A stretch of 64,000 nt of DNA. Source: Ochotona curzoniae (lineage: Eukaryota > Chordata > Mammalia > Lagomorpha > Ochotonidae). The number at the start of each line of letters is the position of its first letter. The stretch's first letter is position 1. Both the position numbers and the translations under genes were made by a program. The stretch spans positions 8,866,001 to 8,930,000 of the forward strand of contig NW_024467120.1 of NCBI RefSeq assembly GCF_017591425.1, in the 5' to 3' direction. Below are positions 1-12,772 of the stretch, one piece after another. A model generated the notes under the pieces. It saw only the letters and a program-made list of their open reading frames with translations, did no database searches and was not told the origin of the DNA.

Positions 1-3000
1 AAAATATATAGACAGCCGGATGTTGTGTTTTTTTTTTTAACACTCAGAATAAAAAATTAACTTTGACTTAAGACAGGCACAGAAATTATAATGACCTCAA
101 CTCTATTGCTAATTAATGCTAGCAAAAGACCAAGCAAAACTGTTCCACAGCCCTTTTATCTCTGTGTGATTAGGAGCTTCAAATAGCCTCCCATTTCCCT
201 TTATCCATTGGATGTCATCTAAAAATTGAGTGATACAAATGTTCTGTAAAAATGAGGCAGCTTCTCCTTCCAGAGTATGAAGTTAAAGAAAATAGTATGC
301 ACATAATTATCTAATGATTAAGAATTTTTATTTGTTTGGTTTGGTTTTCATCTCCAAGGTAACTGGAAGGTCAAGCTTCTCTGGAAAGAAAGTACCCGAG
401 TTTTTTGTCTAGTTTCACAAGAAGCAAAAACTTCTTTCCTAAACCATTTTCTTAAGAATAGTTGGATTTTTTTGTGTGTCCGTACACACAATCATATGTA
501 GCTCTTGGACATCATTCCGATTTTTGCAAAGAACATTCTCTCTATTCGTTAGCCATGTGTGTTGGCATGTTCTGCAGTGCTTCAGTGTGAATTCTTCTGT
601 AGGTTGTGCTGTACTGTGTAGTACCCTTTCCTTTCCAGACCCAAAAGGTAAATTTATGATAGGTTTAAGAGGTTGCTGAAAAGGGGATGGAAGAAAAATG
701 ATAGGATTATTGGTGGAATCTTTCCAAGTGTTTCTGAGTGTCTTACACACTTTGTGATGACATTTCTTTAAGAGGGGTCCCAGGGTGCATGCCACAGTTC
801 TATTCCATGTGGTGACTTAGGCTGGGTATCATCAGAAGAAATAGCTATTTTTGAGCAGACATACCTTTCCAAATAAGCAAAATCATGCTTAATCACCCTC
901 AAGATACTTTCCCTATCTTACAAATGTATTATGTTGTTTTATAAATGATGCAATTTCTCATTTAGTAGATGTATCAGATAAATCATTTTTTGTTTTACAA
1001 ACTAACAACAGATTGCATTGTTTTTCCAATAAAGGCAATTTTATAACAGATACTTATGGGAATGTTTCTAAATGTCTCATGAGTCATGTTATAGGAATGG
1101 AAATGGAAATAAGGAAGATAATTACACAGAATGAACCAGAATGACATTTGTCTGACCATTTCCTATAATTAAGAATAGTTAAGTAAAATTAGAGGAAATT
1201 TTCATTGATGTGTGATTTAACATTTTACCTTTAAGAAACAGTGCCTATATATTGAAATAGGAGTTTACCTTCAAATTAATATTTTATTTACATGATTTAG
1301 TCTTTAAATAAAAGAACAACATTTGTGAAAATATTTTGATGAAATTATTTTCTCTCTTACAATCTAAACTGTTGCTATTTCTGAGACCAATACCATTGTA
1401 CTTGTTGGATAACTTACAGTAAACACACATCCTCTTAATCACATCACACAAGCTTAAATAGATTGGTAAAACCATTAAAAAATCAATACTTAGCTTTTAG
1501 GCGATGAATTAATTAATAGAGTGTGAATGTTTGACTCTGCATTACCCATCATGCACCTTGGCTTCTCATAGCATCACCGTCAATGGGAACATTACACAAC
1601 ATAGCCTGATGCAGCTGGTTGTGAAGCAGCCGATAGAAGTTGCTCATCCCCGTTTCCTAGTAAGAATATTCTGGTACAATTTGCTCTTAAGTAAGCAGTA
1701 TGGTGCAGTTACTGTTAGGTTCTGTACAACAATAGAAAGAAAAAGTAGTATTCTTTAAGAAGATCTAGAGAAAATCATACTCAGGAGCGTTCCACCTGCT
1801 TTGAATTTATGACACAAAGCTGATGATCCACGCTATCGCAATGTAGGAAATTATGATTGGTTGTAAGGATGAGGGATCCCAACACAATTGTTCCTTACAA
1901 AGAACAACTTATCAGCTATTTAGATTTATTTACGTAAATGTATGTGCAATATGAGTCACGCAGAAAAGGTAAATGTGAAAATATAGAAAGACACATGCAT
2001 TTATGTAAATTTATACTTAAACAATCTGTTTAATAGCATTAATATATTCATATATTTACATGCATTTGCCAAACAAATGTGTTCAAGTGTCTCTGTGTGG
2101 TTAATTTTTGGTATTTGTATTTTCAAAATAAACATAAATATAAATTGCTTATGAGGAAAATACTTACATATATTTGTATGTCCCCTTTCCTCACAACAGG
2201 CTGTATGTTCCTAGTTTTGTGTTTGTTTTTTTTTTTCTCTCTTTGTTTCTACCTTAAAACTCCATCTTAAATATTTTTGAAAAACTGTAGTTGAATTGTC
2301 TTGAAAAATGCTTTGCTTCATTGGATAGCACTATGGAGTAGGCCACTAATTAATAACTTTAATAACCAAGGACTGATTAAAACAGGAGAAGCTCTATGCC
2401 TTGAGGGGATAAAACACATCCAGTTTAGGAGATGACCTCAAGAACAAGAATGCCAATTAAACATTGAGGCTAGGATTTCACACAGGCTTTCATGGACAAC
2501 ACCTGATGAAGGGAACAAATGTCTATAATTTATCTGTTTCCTAATCCCGAGGAATTGCTGTGGAAACCAAGAGTTGAGGGACCAAAAAATCTCTGAAAAA
2601 GGGAACTATGCACAATAGAATCCATTCTTTTTGTGTGACTTGAGGCACACGTCCTGGCCCTTGGGCAGGTGCTTCTGTCCTTGTGCCTTCACACATCTGC
2701 ACTGCTCAGGAGTCAAGAGGAAACGGCTGCAGATTTCCAGTATTCCCTCCGAGTGTCTCTCTCTTCTGAAACTTGTTTAATGTTTTCAAAACAAAACAGA
2801 GCAGGGGTAATCAGAACTGTGGAAAATAAAGCTGAAGATGGGCGGAAAGGCACGACACACGGTTTTTAAAAGAAATTGGCAGCAAACAGAATCAAGGTTG
2901 TAGAGACCTTTGAGATGGAGTGAAAAGCCAACATTGTAAAATGTAAAGGAGTCACACGTGATGAAGAGGGGGTGTTGCACATAGCAATTAGAAATAATCT

Positions 3001-4878
3001 TGAAAGAATCACTTATATAAGATGATTGGAGGAAGAATTACATAGAGAGAGAAGGAATGAGAATTGAATCTGGCAGTAGCTTCTTCAAGGATGTAAGAAA
3101 GTTGATGAGAAAGGGGGAGTGGGAGGAAAAATGAAACTTTCAATATGAGAAATATGTCACCAAAATTGAATAAAAGATATGATGGTGGAAGTTGAGGAAG
3201 TCGATTGGAAGAACAATACCTGATGAAAGAAGCTGAAGGAGAAAGTAGGAAAAGTGGGATAGAGTGTCTGAGAAAGGTCAGCTTCAAATCAGAAGAGAGA
3301 AAGAATGTGTGGAAATAACATTCAGGAACGAGTAAGAAGCAAGAAAATTTGAGGGAGATTTTTACCTGATGGAAACTATTTTCTCATTTACTTATGATGT
3401 ATTTCCCAAGCACTACATAAAAGACATTAGAAGTAGCTGGAATGTGGGAAAAGAGTGGAAAATTGCATCTGTAACTTAATAAGAACAACCACGAGAGAAC
3501 TCATAGCAATAGACAGCTCACATTGAATTCTATATGAGAAGATAAGAAATGGAATACATCCAAAGAATTCAAAGGAAAAATGTCATCTATACCTTTGCTG
3601 TTTTTTTCCTAAAACTGTCATTTGGGAGGGGAAAATTATTAGTCTTTTGTTATATAATATTAAGCACACTTACTAAACTACCACAGGTTTGCTTAGAGTT
3701 TTCAATGGAAATACCAAAGCAGAAGTTTTGAGTTTGTCCTAAAGCCAAAGTGGAAATATTCTCATTCTTTCAATGGGATGGATGTAGATAAGAGTTACAA
3801 TGTATTGTACAGAGTGACTTTCCCAGATTTAGGAATCTGAGGACATGATGTTGAGTTTCTTCAGTACATGGTACCATATCTGTAATCAAGGTGCGAAATT
3901 ACATACATCATGCAGAATGCAAGATGAATTCTTATGTAGACTTGACCTAGGAACAGTTGTATAATTAGAATTCAGTGTCAGGTGGAGGAGAAATTAACCT
4001 TGAAAAAGATTTTTTAAATATTCAACTTAAATAAAAGGCATTCTGTGGATGATTGGAGATTCAATATGCTCTACAGGTCCTTTTCAGATTTTCATGACTG
4101 TTTTAGATAGAAAAAGAAATCCACATCCCTGAATATTCGCTTACTGAGTCATAAAAAGGCATTGACCCAATACAAATACTGTGAGAAAAGTTGAAACTAA
4201 GAAGGACCAACTAAGAACCAAAGATCAAATGGAAACTGTCCTTTCCAAGATGAAACACTTAGTCCAGGAAAGCCTTGGGTGTCAAACTTTGAACCTGAGA
4301 GGAGTCTGGCTCTATAATCTTGGCCTCAAGTATTACTTTCTTGGTGGCTCCATGTGACATATTATTTCTCAAATGCAGAGAAACCAGCAGCATTCTAGCC
4401 CAGGATGTAGGGCTCTCTGAAGTCGGGTTGGCATTTTCTGACTTCCTCTTTCCAACACAATAACGGGAGTGCTGTGGCTCTCTGCGGGCTTTCTACCTTT
4501 GCTTTATCCTCATTTCTGATATCAAAGCAAGTTTCATTACATGGTCACTCAAGTATCACCAGCTACTCAGGAAATAGAGGACTACTGTTGGCAAATTCCA
4601 GGTGACTCTTTTCTTTTAACAGTTTCTTATTGTAGGAGTTTTTAGGCAAAAAAAAAAAAAAAAAAGAACAATCCAAGAATGGCTTCAAAGAAATGAGGGG
4701 CTATTAGGACTGTATTGCCAGTAACTGGGATTAACGCATTAAAATGAAAGCACTGGTTGAAACTTGCTCAAACTACTCTCATGTCCATCCTTGTCTTAGA
4801 CTGTTAGCTAAAAGAGGCAGAATTTCAAATTGTAAGGCTCTTAAACATATAGTTTATACCAAGCATCTGTTGCATTCA
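1..4878. other. Intergenic, no gene recognised
   Basis: AT-rich DNA whose frames are all under about 120 codons, without recognisable domains or a coding-like neighbourhood. Notable content: a purine-rich plus strand at 3018-3360, and an A-run at about 4650-4666 not linked to an identified retroposon. Confidence 0.7.
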
Positions 4879-4893
4879 TGGTCATCATTTCTT

Positions 4894-5220
4894 CTTGTTG
4901 TTTTTGTTTTATTTTTGTTGGAAAATCAGATATACAGAGTACAGGAGATACAAAGAGAAAGATTCTCTGTCCAATGATTCACTTCCCAAGCAGCCACAAC
5001 GGCTGGAGCTGAGCCAGTCCGAAGCCAGGAGCCAGGAACCTCTTCTGGATCTCCCATATGGGTGCAGGATCCCAAGGCTTTGGGCCATCCTTGACAGCTT
5101 TCCCAGGCCACAAGCAGGGATCTGGATGGGAAGTGGGTCACCAGGACTAGAATCAGCACCCATATGCGATCCTGGGCATGCAAGCCAAGGACTTTAGCCA
5201 CTAGGCTACTGTACTAGCCC
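4894..5220 (-). repeat. CSINE, full length, antisense
   Basis: The element reads from the T-rich tail complement to the GGGC-type 5' end, so it lies on the minus strand. It is flanked by a perfect 15-bp target-site duplication, TGGTCATCATTTCTT, at 4879-4893 and 5221-5235. Open frames here are translated SINE. Confidence 0.93.
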
Positions 5221-5869
5221 TGGTCATCATTTCTTTTAACCGTCCCCGCAAACAGGTAAAAATTCAAGCCACAAGTGCTCATTAACACAGAGGATTTAAA
5301 TTCTTGTCCTCTAAACAGAAGTCAAATAATTTAAATTCCTTGTGCTTGATACTCCAATGTCTCTAGTCATATTGTATAAGAAATCACCTCACCTCCCTCT
5401 CTTTATCTCTTGCAATTACACCGTCCCCACCTATAGCCGCATGACCTCTTTGCTCTCTTTGAACATGATGAGGTGGATAACACGCAGCATCTCTTCATGT
5501 TATAGGCCTGCTCCCTGGAAAATTATGCTATCAGATAACTGCCTGGTCTAGTCCTGGCTTCACTTAGACGTCCGCTCCTTTGCTGGTACCTGCATGCAAA
5601 ACACACAGTATTTCAATGCATCTTCTCTATGTTATCTACAAAACAGACAATATCCCTTCCTTGTCTCTACATTATTTTCCTTTATGGTCTTTTTTTTCCA
5701 CTTTATGTTTTCATGTTGCAATATCACGCCATGTTGTATAATATTTTATTACATTTTCCACCAGGAAATGAGTTGACACACTTTGCATCATTAGAGTTAA
5801 AAGCAGCATCTGTCCTTAGTTCAGTGAAACTCACAAATATGAATATGTTGCATGTTTGTTTCTCTGCAG

Positions 5870-6115
5870 CTTTATGCATCATTTTTTGTATAGTAATAAC
5901 ATTGTCTTTGAGGATAAGTTAAATGCCTTGCAAACTTTACTACATTTAATTTTTACAGCCAACGTAACGGCATGTGAGCAAAAATGTCTATGCTAATTTA
6001 CAGATGTCATTCTGTGCTCTGAAAAATTAAGTAATAGATTACAGAAGGATAAGTGGAGTAAATGGGATTTAAAGCTAGGTTCATCTCGTTCTGGTTCCAT
6101 GACTCACAGCCAGGA
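5870..6115 (-). repeat. MIR fragment, antisense
   Basis: The order of short matches follows the MIR reverse complement: a TTTAATTTTTACAG segment, a TTTACAGATG segment, AAATTAAGTAAT, and then GGGATTTAAAGCTAGGTTCATCTCGTTCTGG. Divergence is high, as expected for this ancient SINE. Bounds are approximate. Confidence 0.6.
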
Positions 6116-8596
6116 TTAACTGTGTTGTTTTAGTGATGTTACTATATTCCCTTTCCTATTAGGAATCTGTGATCTAGCCCTGCTGTTACACAAATGAAAA
6201 AAGTTGTGACCAATATTACTTCAAGGAACAGGAAGCAGAACATGTTATAGAATCCTCATCTATGTAGATTTTTCTGTACTTGCTGTATCAGTCCATGAAT
6301 AATAAAAAATCTGTTGAAGATTGTTAATTACCTATAAAGAAGGAAATGTGTTCAGGTGACCACATTAATCAAAATAACACATTCAGGGACAAATTCAGAA
6401 GGAAACGATGTGAAACTCACATTTTGAAGTGTGAACAGTATTTGGCTGAACAATCCTTTGAATGTAAGCCTGAAACTAACTTAAAATGCTTGTAAGACTT
6501 TAGCATATTCATAATTGACAGTATCAGACTCAATTGAAAGCAGGCTTCTTATCCAGTTCTTAACTATTTTTCAGATGTTGAAATGAACATGACTACACAC
6601 TGTCTAGTACTTGTTTCTTTATGAGCCATATGCATAAATGTCATAATTGGTGTCCCCAGATGTTGGGGAAAATTCTGATGTAGTATATTCACAAAGGTTG
6701 AAAACAGCATGGATAGTATATTGCATCAGAGGATAAGAATCATCAATATCATAGCAACTGGACATATTAAAAAAAACTTGAGCAGTGGAGGACAGTGCCC
6801 TAGACAATGGCAAATATTTATAATTTTTTTATGTCTTACTCATTGAAAATGTGAGTCTGCCCATTTGTTAGAGTCCTACTTAGCAATTTTATTGATTCCT
6901 TACTACACTCATGTTAAAAGCCAACATTGGTCTCCTCTTCGAAAACAACATTACAGAGATGAGGGAACACAGATTCATGAGAGAGAACGGGCCAGGATTC
7001 AGCATCTGAGAAGTAACTGGGAACAAGGAGCTTGAGCAGAAACGACTGACCTGCATAACAGAGACAAGTTGGCATAGATAGGCGCCGGGTTTGGCAACAT
7101 CCATTAGTATCACATGCAGGAATGAAAACACCCCAATAAAATTCTCAGGTTCTCATAGGGTTGCCCTTAAGTGAGACCCAAGCAAGTCTCCCCCACCTCT
7201 CCTTTGAAGACTATCAAAGAATGACTTTGACAACTCCTTCTGAAAATAACCTGAACAGGTTTTTTTTAATCATTAGCTATGAAGAGGAGAAATTCTAGCA
7301 TGAAAGACAATGACTACCAAAAAAAAAAAAAATCAGGAAGAGAAATGTACTTGAACACAATGCTAAGAGAAGCAAATTCAAAAGAACTGTTATTAATGTA
7401 TTTGGAGAAGATATAACATGTCATACACATCCATGGTATAGGAAAAGAACTAAAGTAAGATCTTGCAGGTTAAAATGAGTATGAGCAGTGGAACAAAACA
7501 CCCCTTTTCTATGTTCTTTCCTGTCACGCAACAGTTAGAAAGCGCTCCTATAGCAAATCTCTACATCGATATTGCATTATATACTACAATGAGACTTTTA
7601 CGTAAGACCCAGAAGCACAAGGAGAACCGTGTACTCTAAGGACCAGGTTTGCCTGAGTGACATCTTAAGGTGGTCTTCAGACATCTCATTGGGAACCACT
7701 GTATTGCTACAAGCACCTGCTGATCCTATGATGTCTTGGTTTCCTGAAATCCAGTGCAGACTTTCCTTTGTTTCAATTCCTCCAGCTTAGCCATTCCCAG
7801 GATTGTTGAACACCAATTCCATGTTAAATTTCTTTCTACTCCCAAAGGGTTTTCATATGGTAGGTAAACGGAAACAAGGGCTCTCATTGGGGGCATATGT
7901 GTGTGTTAGTGGGGAAACTGGAAGCAGTCTGAGTGTGTGTCACTTGAGGAATTGAAGTACAGCTCCGTGGAAGTAGTGACACAGAGCGACATGCATCAAT
8001 TGAAAACCAAAACTGCGCCTAGATAACCACCTGTGTGGTTTACGACAATATAGAGGTAGAGTAAACATGTAAGGGGAGAAATGAGATTGATGGCACACTG
8101 TATGTTTATACAAGAAGACACAAACTCTAGCGACTCAGTCCTGACATTTTGCAAGGGACTATAGCATTTGCATTTGCGAGGAGGTGGGAGCTGGGATCAA
8201 GTGTGGATGATGAGTACCAAAAACACCTATTGCCTCTCTACATCCTGATAAGGGTTATGCTGTCAACTGAGAAGTAAAATATCCCCATTTCTCTGCACCT
8301 CCTTCTCTCTCGACTAAAATGTGTCATCCAGTTCAGAACTACTGTCTGTTAATGATTACGTCCACAGCAGTGACAGTGACAGGAGATATTAAACAGAACA
8401 TTACGACCTGTAAACTACCACAGTTTCTTTGTCTAGTTAATCATTATATTCTCAATGCCTGCAGGTGCCCTATGAATTGTTGTATAACTGAACTGAAACA
8501 AAAATCAACAAACAGTGTTCAGTCTCTGGGGAAAAAAAAAATCCTAAATTAAAGGAAATTTTGAAAATCTTCAGTTTCTTTGTTAAGTGCTCCTGC

Positions 8597-8640
8597 AATA
8601 ATAATAATATTAATAATAATAATATTAGTAGTAGTAATAA
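8597..8640. repeat. (AAT)n-type microsatellite
   Basis: Imperfect AATAATAATATTAATAATAAT run followed by TAGTAGTAG. Confidence 0.9.
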
Positions 8641-9154
8641 AAGATGTGCAGTGAATAGCTAGGCTTTCATTTGCGTCCATTCTGACCACAGTAGTGTCAA
8701 GGACAGGGATGATGAGTTAGTCTTTGTTTCCAGTCTTCTATGCCAACGCCCTAGTGAAAGGTCTAGGGGTTTTGTTCTCGGAGCCGGGACAGAGATCTGG
8801 CATGGATGTATCAGCAATGAAAGGTCTCAGTCCATGACCATTCAAAAACAGAGCGATTCTTCATGCATGCATAAAGAACCATAACGGTAGACTTAAAATG
8901 GTCCAGAACTGAGATGATTAGGGACTCCTGTTTAAACAGGAAAATCGAATTCATTGCATAGAGAGCTCTCTGTGAAATCAGTATTCAGTAGCACAAGTGG
9001 CCAATTCTAATAAAGAAATGTAGATACTTTATACATATTTACATTTGTATTTATGCATGTCTGAGAAGAAGTCAGCATCCATGGAAGAGAGAATGAAAAG
9101 GCAAGTTTATTTTAGGGTTAAAAGAAAAATGAAATCCATTCAAGATACTTTAAA

Positions 9155-9200
9155 GAATTTACAGGGAATGTTAAAAAATTCACAGGGAATGTTAAAAAAA
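9155..9200. repeat. Short tandem duplication, unit about 21 bp
   Basis: Two adjacent copies of a unit containing ACAGGGAATGTTAAAA, differing by one base (AATTT versus AATTC before it), followed by an A-run. Confidence 0.85.
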
Positions 9201-10344
9201 AAACCATGTGGATTTCAATTTTTTTTTCTATTTTAATGCCATTACCCATGAAGTCTCCTTGTGGATAATTTATACATAAAATTCATGGACTTGACTCAGA
9301 GAACATTTACTATTCTAAACAGCTTTATTGCTTACATTGAAATTAGGACCTGTTGCTCTGTGTGTGTGTGGTATTAATATAAATTGGTAGAAGCACCAGG
9401 TGCATTCAATTAAAAGAACTTTAAAGAGAGGTATCATGTTTTACCACTAGGTTGCATTTTAAAAATATACTTAACAGGTTTATTCCAATGTTAGGGATGC
9501 AATAAATGCAAGTCAAACTGACTGAAAACAGATGTGTATTGTGAGTTAATCTTCCCATCTCCGGATCCCCATCAGCTACTTTGAGGCTATTCAGTTGTGC
9601 ATTTGTAGACCTTGCCAAAGTTGCTGACCGAAGCCCACAGTTACTCTTCTCCAGGCGGTGGAACAGCCATGTTCATTCTCCCCAGTTGAAAATTTTATTA
9701 GTCTGAGTCAAGATAAACATTAGCCCTAACAAAGCACAGGGCTGATTGCCCACCATTATCTCTATAAGATGACTGGAAATACCGGAGTGCAGGATGGCTT
9801 AGGAAAGACTTAAATAGCGGTACTAAGTAAACCAAATGCCTAGTTGTGAATGTCCTACGTTTGTTGTGGCATTCATGGTGAATCTCCAGGAAGTGCTCTG
9901 GATAGCAGCCATCGGAGATAGATTAGAGCAGTATGCAGTACAATTATTTTTAGTGTTTTCCAAAGATATTAGAAGTTTATGAAGTAGCTTAAAGCTGAAA
10001 ATTCAGCCACAGAGGGAAGATACACTTAGCTTTAGATACAGGCTTTCTGTGAGTAATTAGTCAATATTGATCCAATTAGTTGTTGCTAATAATTGCCTGC
10101 AAGAATATTCCTCTAAATGCAATAATGTTCAAGTTGCAGCCTTAATATTTCTTAGGAGACATAAACAAATACATCAGCACATTTTTAACTCTTGCATAAG
10201 CTTTTCAAAAATTCAATATCTCCAAGAAGGAATTCTTACATGAAACTGCCGGGACCCTCAAGAAAGTAATTTCTGTCAGCAATCCCACTTAATAAAGCAC
10301 TAAAAACTCTACAGTACAGTGTGTTATGCATCATAGAATGAGGT

Positions 10345-10575
10345 TTTGTGCCCCTGCCAAAATTCACTTAGGAAAACTCATTCCCAATGCAATGGTATTT
10401 GGAGATAGGGACTAAGGGAGGGTATTAGTGCCCTTGGGAAGAAACCCTTGCAAGCTTTCTTACCATGTGAAAACAGGTAGGGACACATGGAATTCAGGGT
10501 CTGTGAATCAGGAAGTGGATCTACGCCAGACACCACATCTTTTGATGTCTCAATCGAAATTCCCAACCTTTGGGA
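10345..10575 (+). mobile_element. MaLR-like (MST/THE1-type) LTR fragment
   Basis: Segments match the order of a MaLR LTR: CCAAAATTCACTTAGG, AATGCAATGGTATTTGGAGA, ATTAGTGCCCTTGG, ACCATGTGAAAACA, GAATCAGGAAGTGGATCT, CCAGACACCACATCT, and TTGATGTCTCAAT. Human LTRs of this family read similarly up to the poly(A) region. The 3' part is lost where an old SINE begins. The longest minus-strand frame here is a chance frame over the LTR. Confidence 0.65.
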
Positions 10576-10595
10576 AGCAGTAATCCAATCCTCTG

Positions 10596-10735
10596 ATCCA
10601 TTGCCGCTGCCTCCCAGGTCCTGCATTAGCACTGAGCCATGATGAGGAACCTGAGATGGGTTCTCAAACTTAGGCACTCCAATGTGGCACGAGGGCATGT
10701 TATTTGCTCAGCTGCTAAACTCCTGTCCCCCTGTG
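10596..10735 (-). repeat. Old CSINE 5' half, antisense
   Basis: Strongly diverged match to the reverse complement of the SINE 5' half (GCTGCCTCCCAGG, GCATTAGCA, AGGCACTCCAATGTGG, GGGCATG). It abuts the MaLR LTR. No target-site duplication was found. Confidence 0.5.
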
Positions 10736-11761
10736 TTTTTCATCAAAGTGCATATTTTGATGACTCCTTTACTGAAAATTGTATATATATACATACATCT
10801 ATATAGAATTTCTGAAGTATGTTAATTTTTAAATTTATTTTGAAACCTAGGAAACTGAAGAATGTGAGATAATTGAGACAATTACTGATTTTCTAATATC
10901 AAAAAAATATAGCATGGTTTTCTGAAAACTTTGCTTATTTTAAGTATTTATATGACACCTTCATGTGATGGCAAATATTTCAAAATCGAAATTGTAAAAC
11001 CCTGTTCCATCAGTAGACGAGACTTTCTTAATAGCTTGCCTTTCAGAAACTGTATTTATTGCCTGAACAACAAAGCCCCTCTAAAAATCAGAAAAGAAAA
11101 AAAAAACTATATGCTTGTAAGATAATTAAGGGAACACTGGTAAAGTGTCAAGTTAAATTCAGAACCAGAAAACAGTTTGTGAGAAACACAGTAATGATAA
11201 TAGGAAAGTATTATGCATCACATAATGTAAAAGTTTCTTTTTTGATTGTACTTTAATGGAACAGAGCTGGCAGTAGGTTCTTTTGGAGCAATGGCTAACA
11301 GTAAGTAAGCACATCTTTGTGACCCAAAGCTGACACTCACTGCCGTCTTTACTCCACACAGCGTTTGCTCAAGTGGGTGCCAGAATTGTCTTCATGCTAG
11401 ATTTGCATAACTCTTTCACAGAGGCTTATAAATTATCTATGCTATGTATTTTGTTCACTCAACTTCAGATTAGATGAATGTCAAAGATATTCATAAATTT
11501 TATAGACAGGATGAGCATCTAATTATGGAATTATTATGTAAATATTATTACGTAAATATTCCTGTTTTATACATCTGATCTCTAACTATTAGACACTTGC
11601 ATGCAGTAAGTCTCATTGGTTTAAATTTTGCAAGTTATGTAGATAAGTAACTCATATTTTCCTTTGGGATGAGGCTTGAATAAATATGATGCAAGATTAT
11701 AAAAAATATTCCTATTATTTATTCAAAGTTTTTCCAAAAGAGTTCATTTGAAACTATCTGC

Positions 11762-11975
11762 TTTTTAAAATTTACTTATTTGGAAGGCAGAGCAACAAAG
11801 AATAGGGAGAAAAGCAGAGAGTGAGAAAGGGAGAGCAAGAATCTTTCAACTGCTGGTTCGCTCCCTGGATCCTGTGACAGCCAGGCCTGCATCAGTCTGA
11901 AACCAATTCTGGAGCCCAGAATTCCAACCTGATCTCCTGCATTGGTGACAGGAGCACAAGTACTTGGGCAGTGAA
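11762..11975 (-). repeat. Old CSINE, 3' two thirds, antisense
   Basis: TTTAAAATTTACTTATTTGGAAGGCAGAG is followed by a GA-rich part, a CTGCTGGTTCGCTCCC segment, and then diverged body ending with CACAAGTACTTGGGC. This order matches the older, rabbit-like SINE subfamily. The 5' end is missing. Confidence 0.6.
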
Positions 11976-12480
11976 AATCTTAAAGTCTCCAAAGCATCAG
12001 AACTTCTTATTAAGACAGTAGTTTTGCAAACAAGTCCCACCTCTTTAATTGCCTTCTTGTGCACCAGGCTATAACATTCATGATTAGCCAAAGGGTCCCA
12101 ACTGCCAGCATACTTAAACCATTTGGCAAATTTACATTATCATCTCTCCTTTTCCAGATCTCATCAGCGAGGCTGATACAGATTTGATTCACTCTCTAAA
12201 TGACAATGATACAGATCTTTGGGAAGATATTTTTAATTATTCTGCTAACATCTTAGACATGGTGAACTTACCCTCAACAGCTCTTTTGGATTTCAGAAAT
12301 CTCCAGGACTTTAATGATTAGATTAAATGGATACTAGTGAAATTTAGACGTGACAAAATACAGAGAATGGACCTCCTGTCACTTTTTCCAAAGGAACACG
12401 GGCAATTTTGCATATTTTTTCTCAGGGCACTAAAAAGAATAAATAAAAATTCTTAAATAGAATCACATATGAACACTTTT

Positions 12481-12762
12481 TTTTTTAAAAAAAAAAGCTT
12501 TTTAAATTTATTTTTATTCAAAGTCAGATTTACAGAGAGAAGGAGAGACAGAGTGGAAGATCTCCTATCTGTTGGTTCACTCCCAAAGTGGCCACGGGGG
12601 CTGGAGCTGAGCCAATCTGAAGCCAGGAGGCAGGAGCTTTTTCCAGGTCTCCCACATGGGTGCAGGATCCCAAGGCTTTGAGCACACTTGTCTGCTTTCC
12701 TGGGCCATGAGCAGGGAGCTGGATGGGAAGCAGTACACCTGAGACTAGAACCGGTCCCATTA
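12481..12762 (-). repeat. CSINE, 5'-truncated, antisense
   Basis: The element has the T/A-rich tail and the SINE body up to ACCGGTCCCAT, where it stops short of the usual 5' end. An imperfect duplication (GAACACTTTT at 12471-12480, AAACACTTCT from 12764) brackets it. This indicates ordinary 5'-truncated retroposition. Confidence 0.85.
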
Positions 12763-12772
12763 TAAACACTTC

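Larger units (their letters stand above)
6116..10344. other. Intergenic, no gene recognised
   Basis: Apart from the AAT microsatellite and the short tandem duplication near 9.15 kb, nothing was identified. The longest frames are about 60-80 codons and unrelated to anything I know. Confidence 0.65.
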
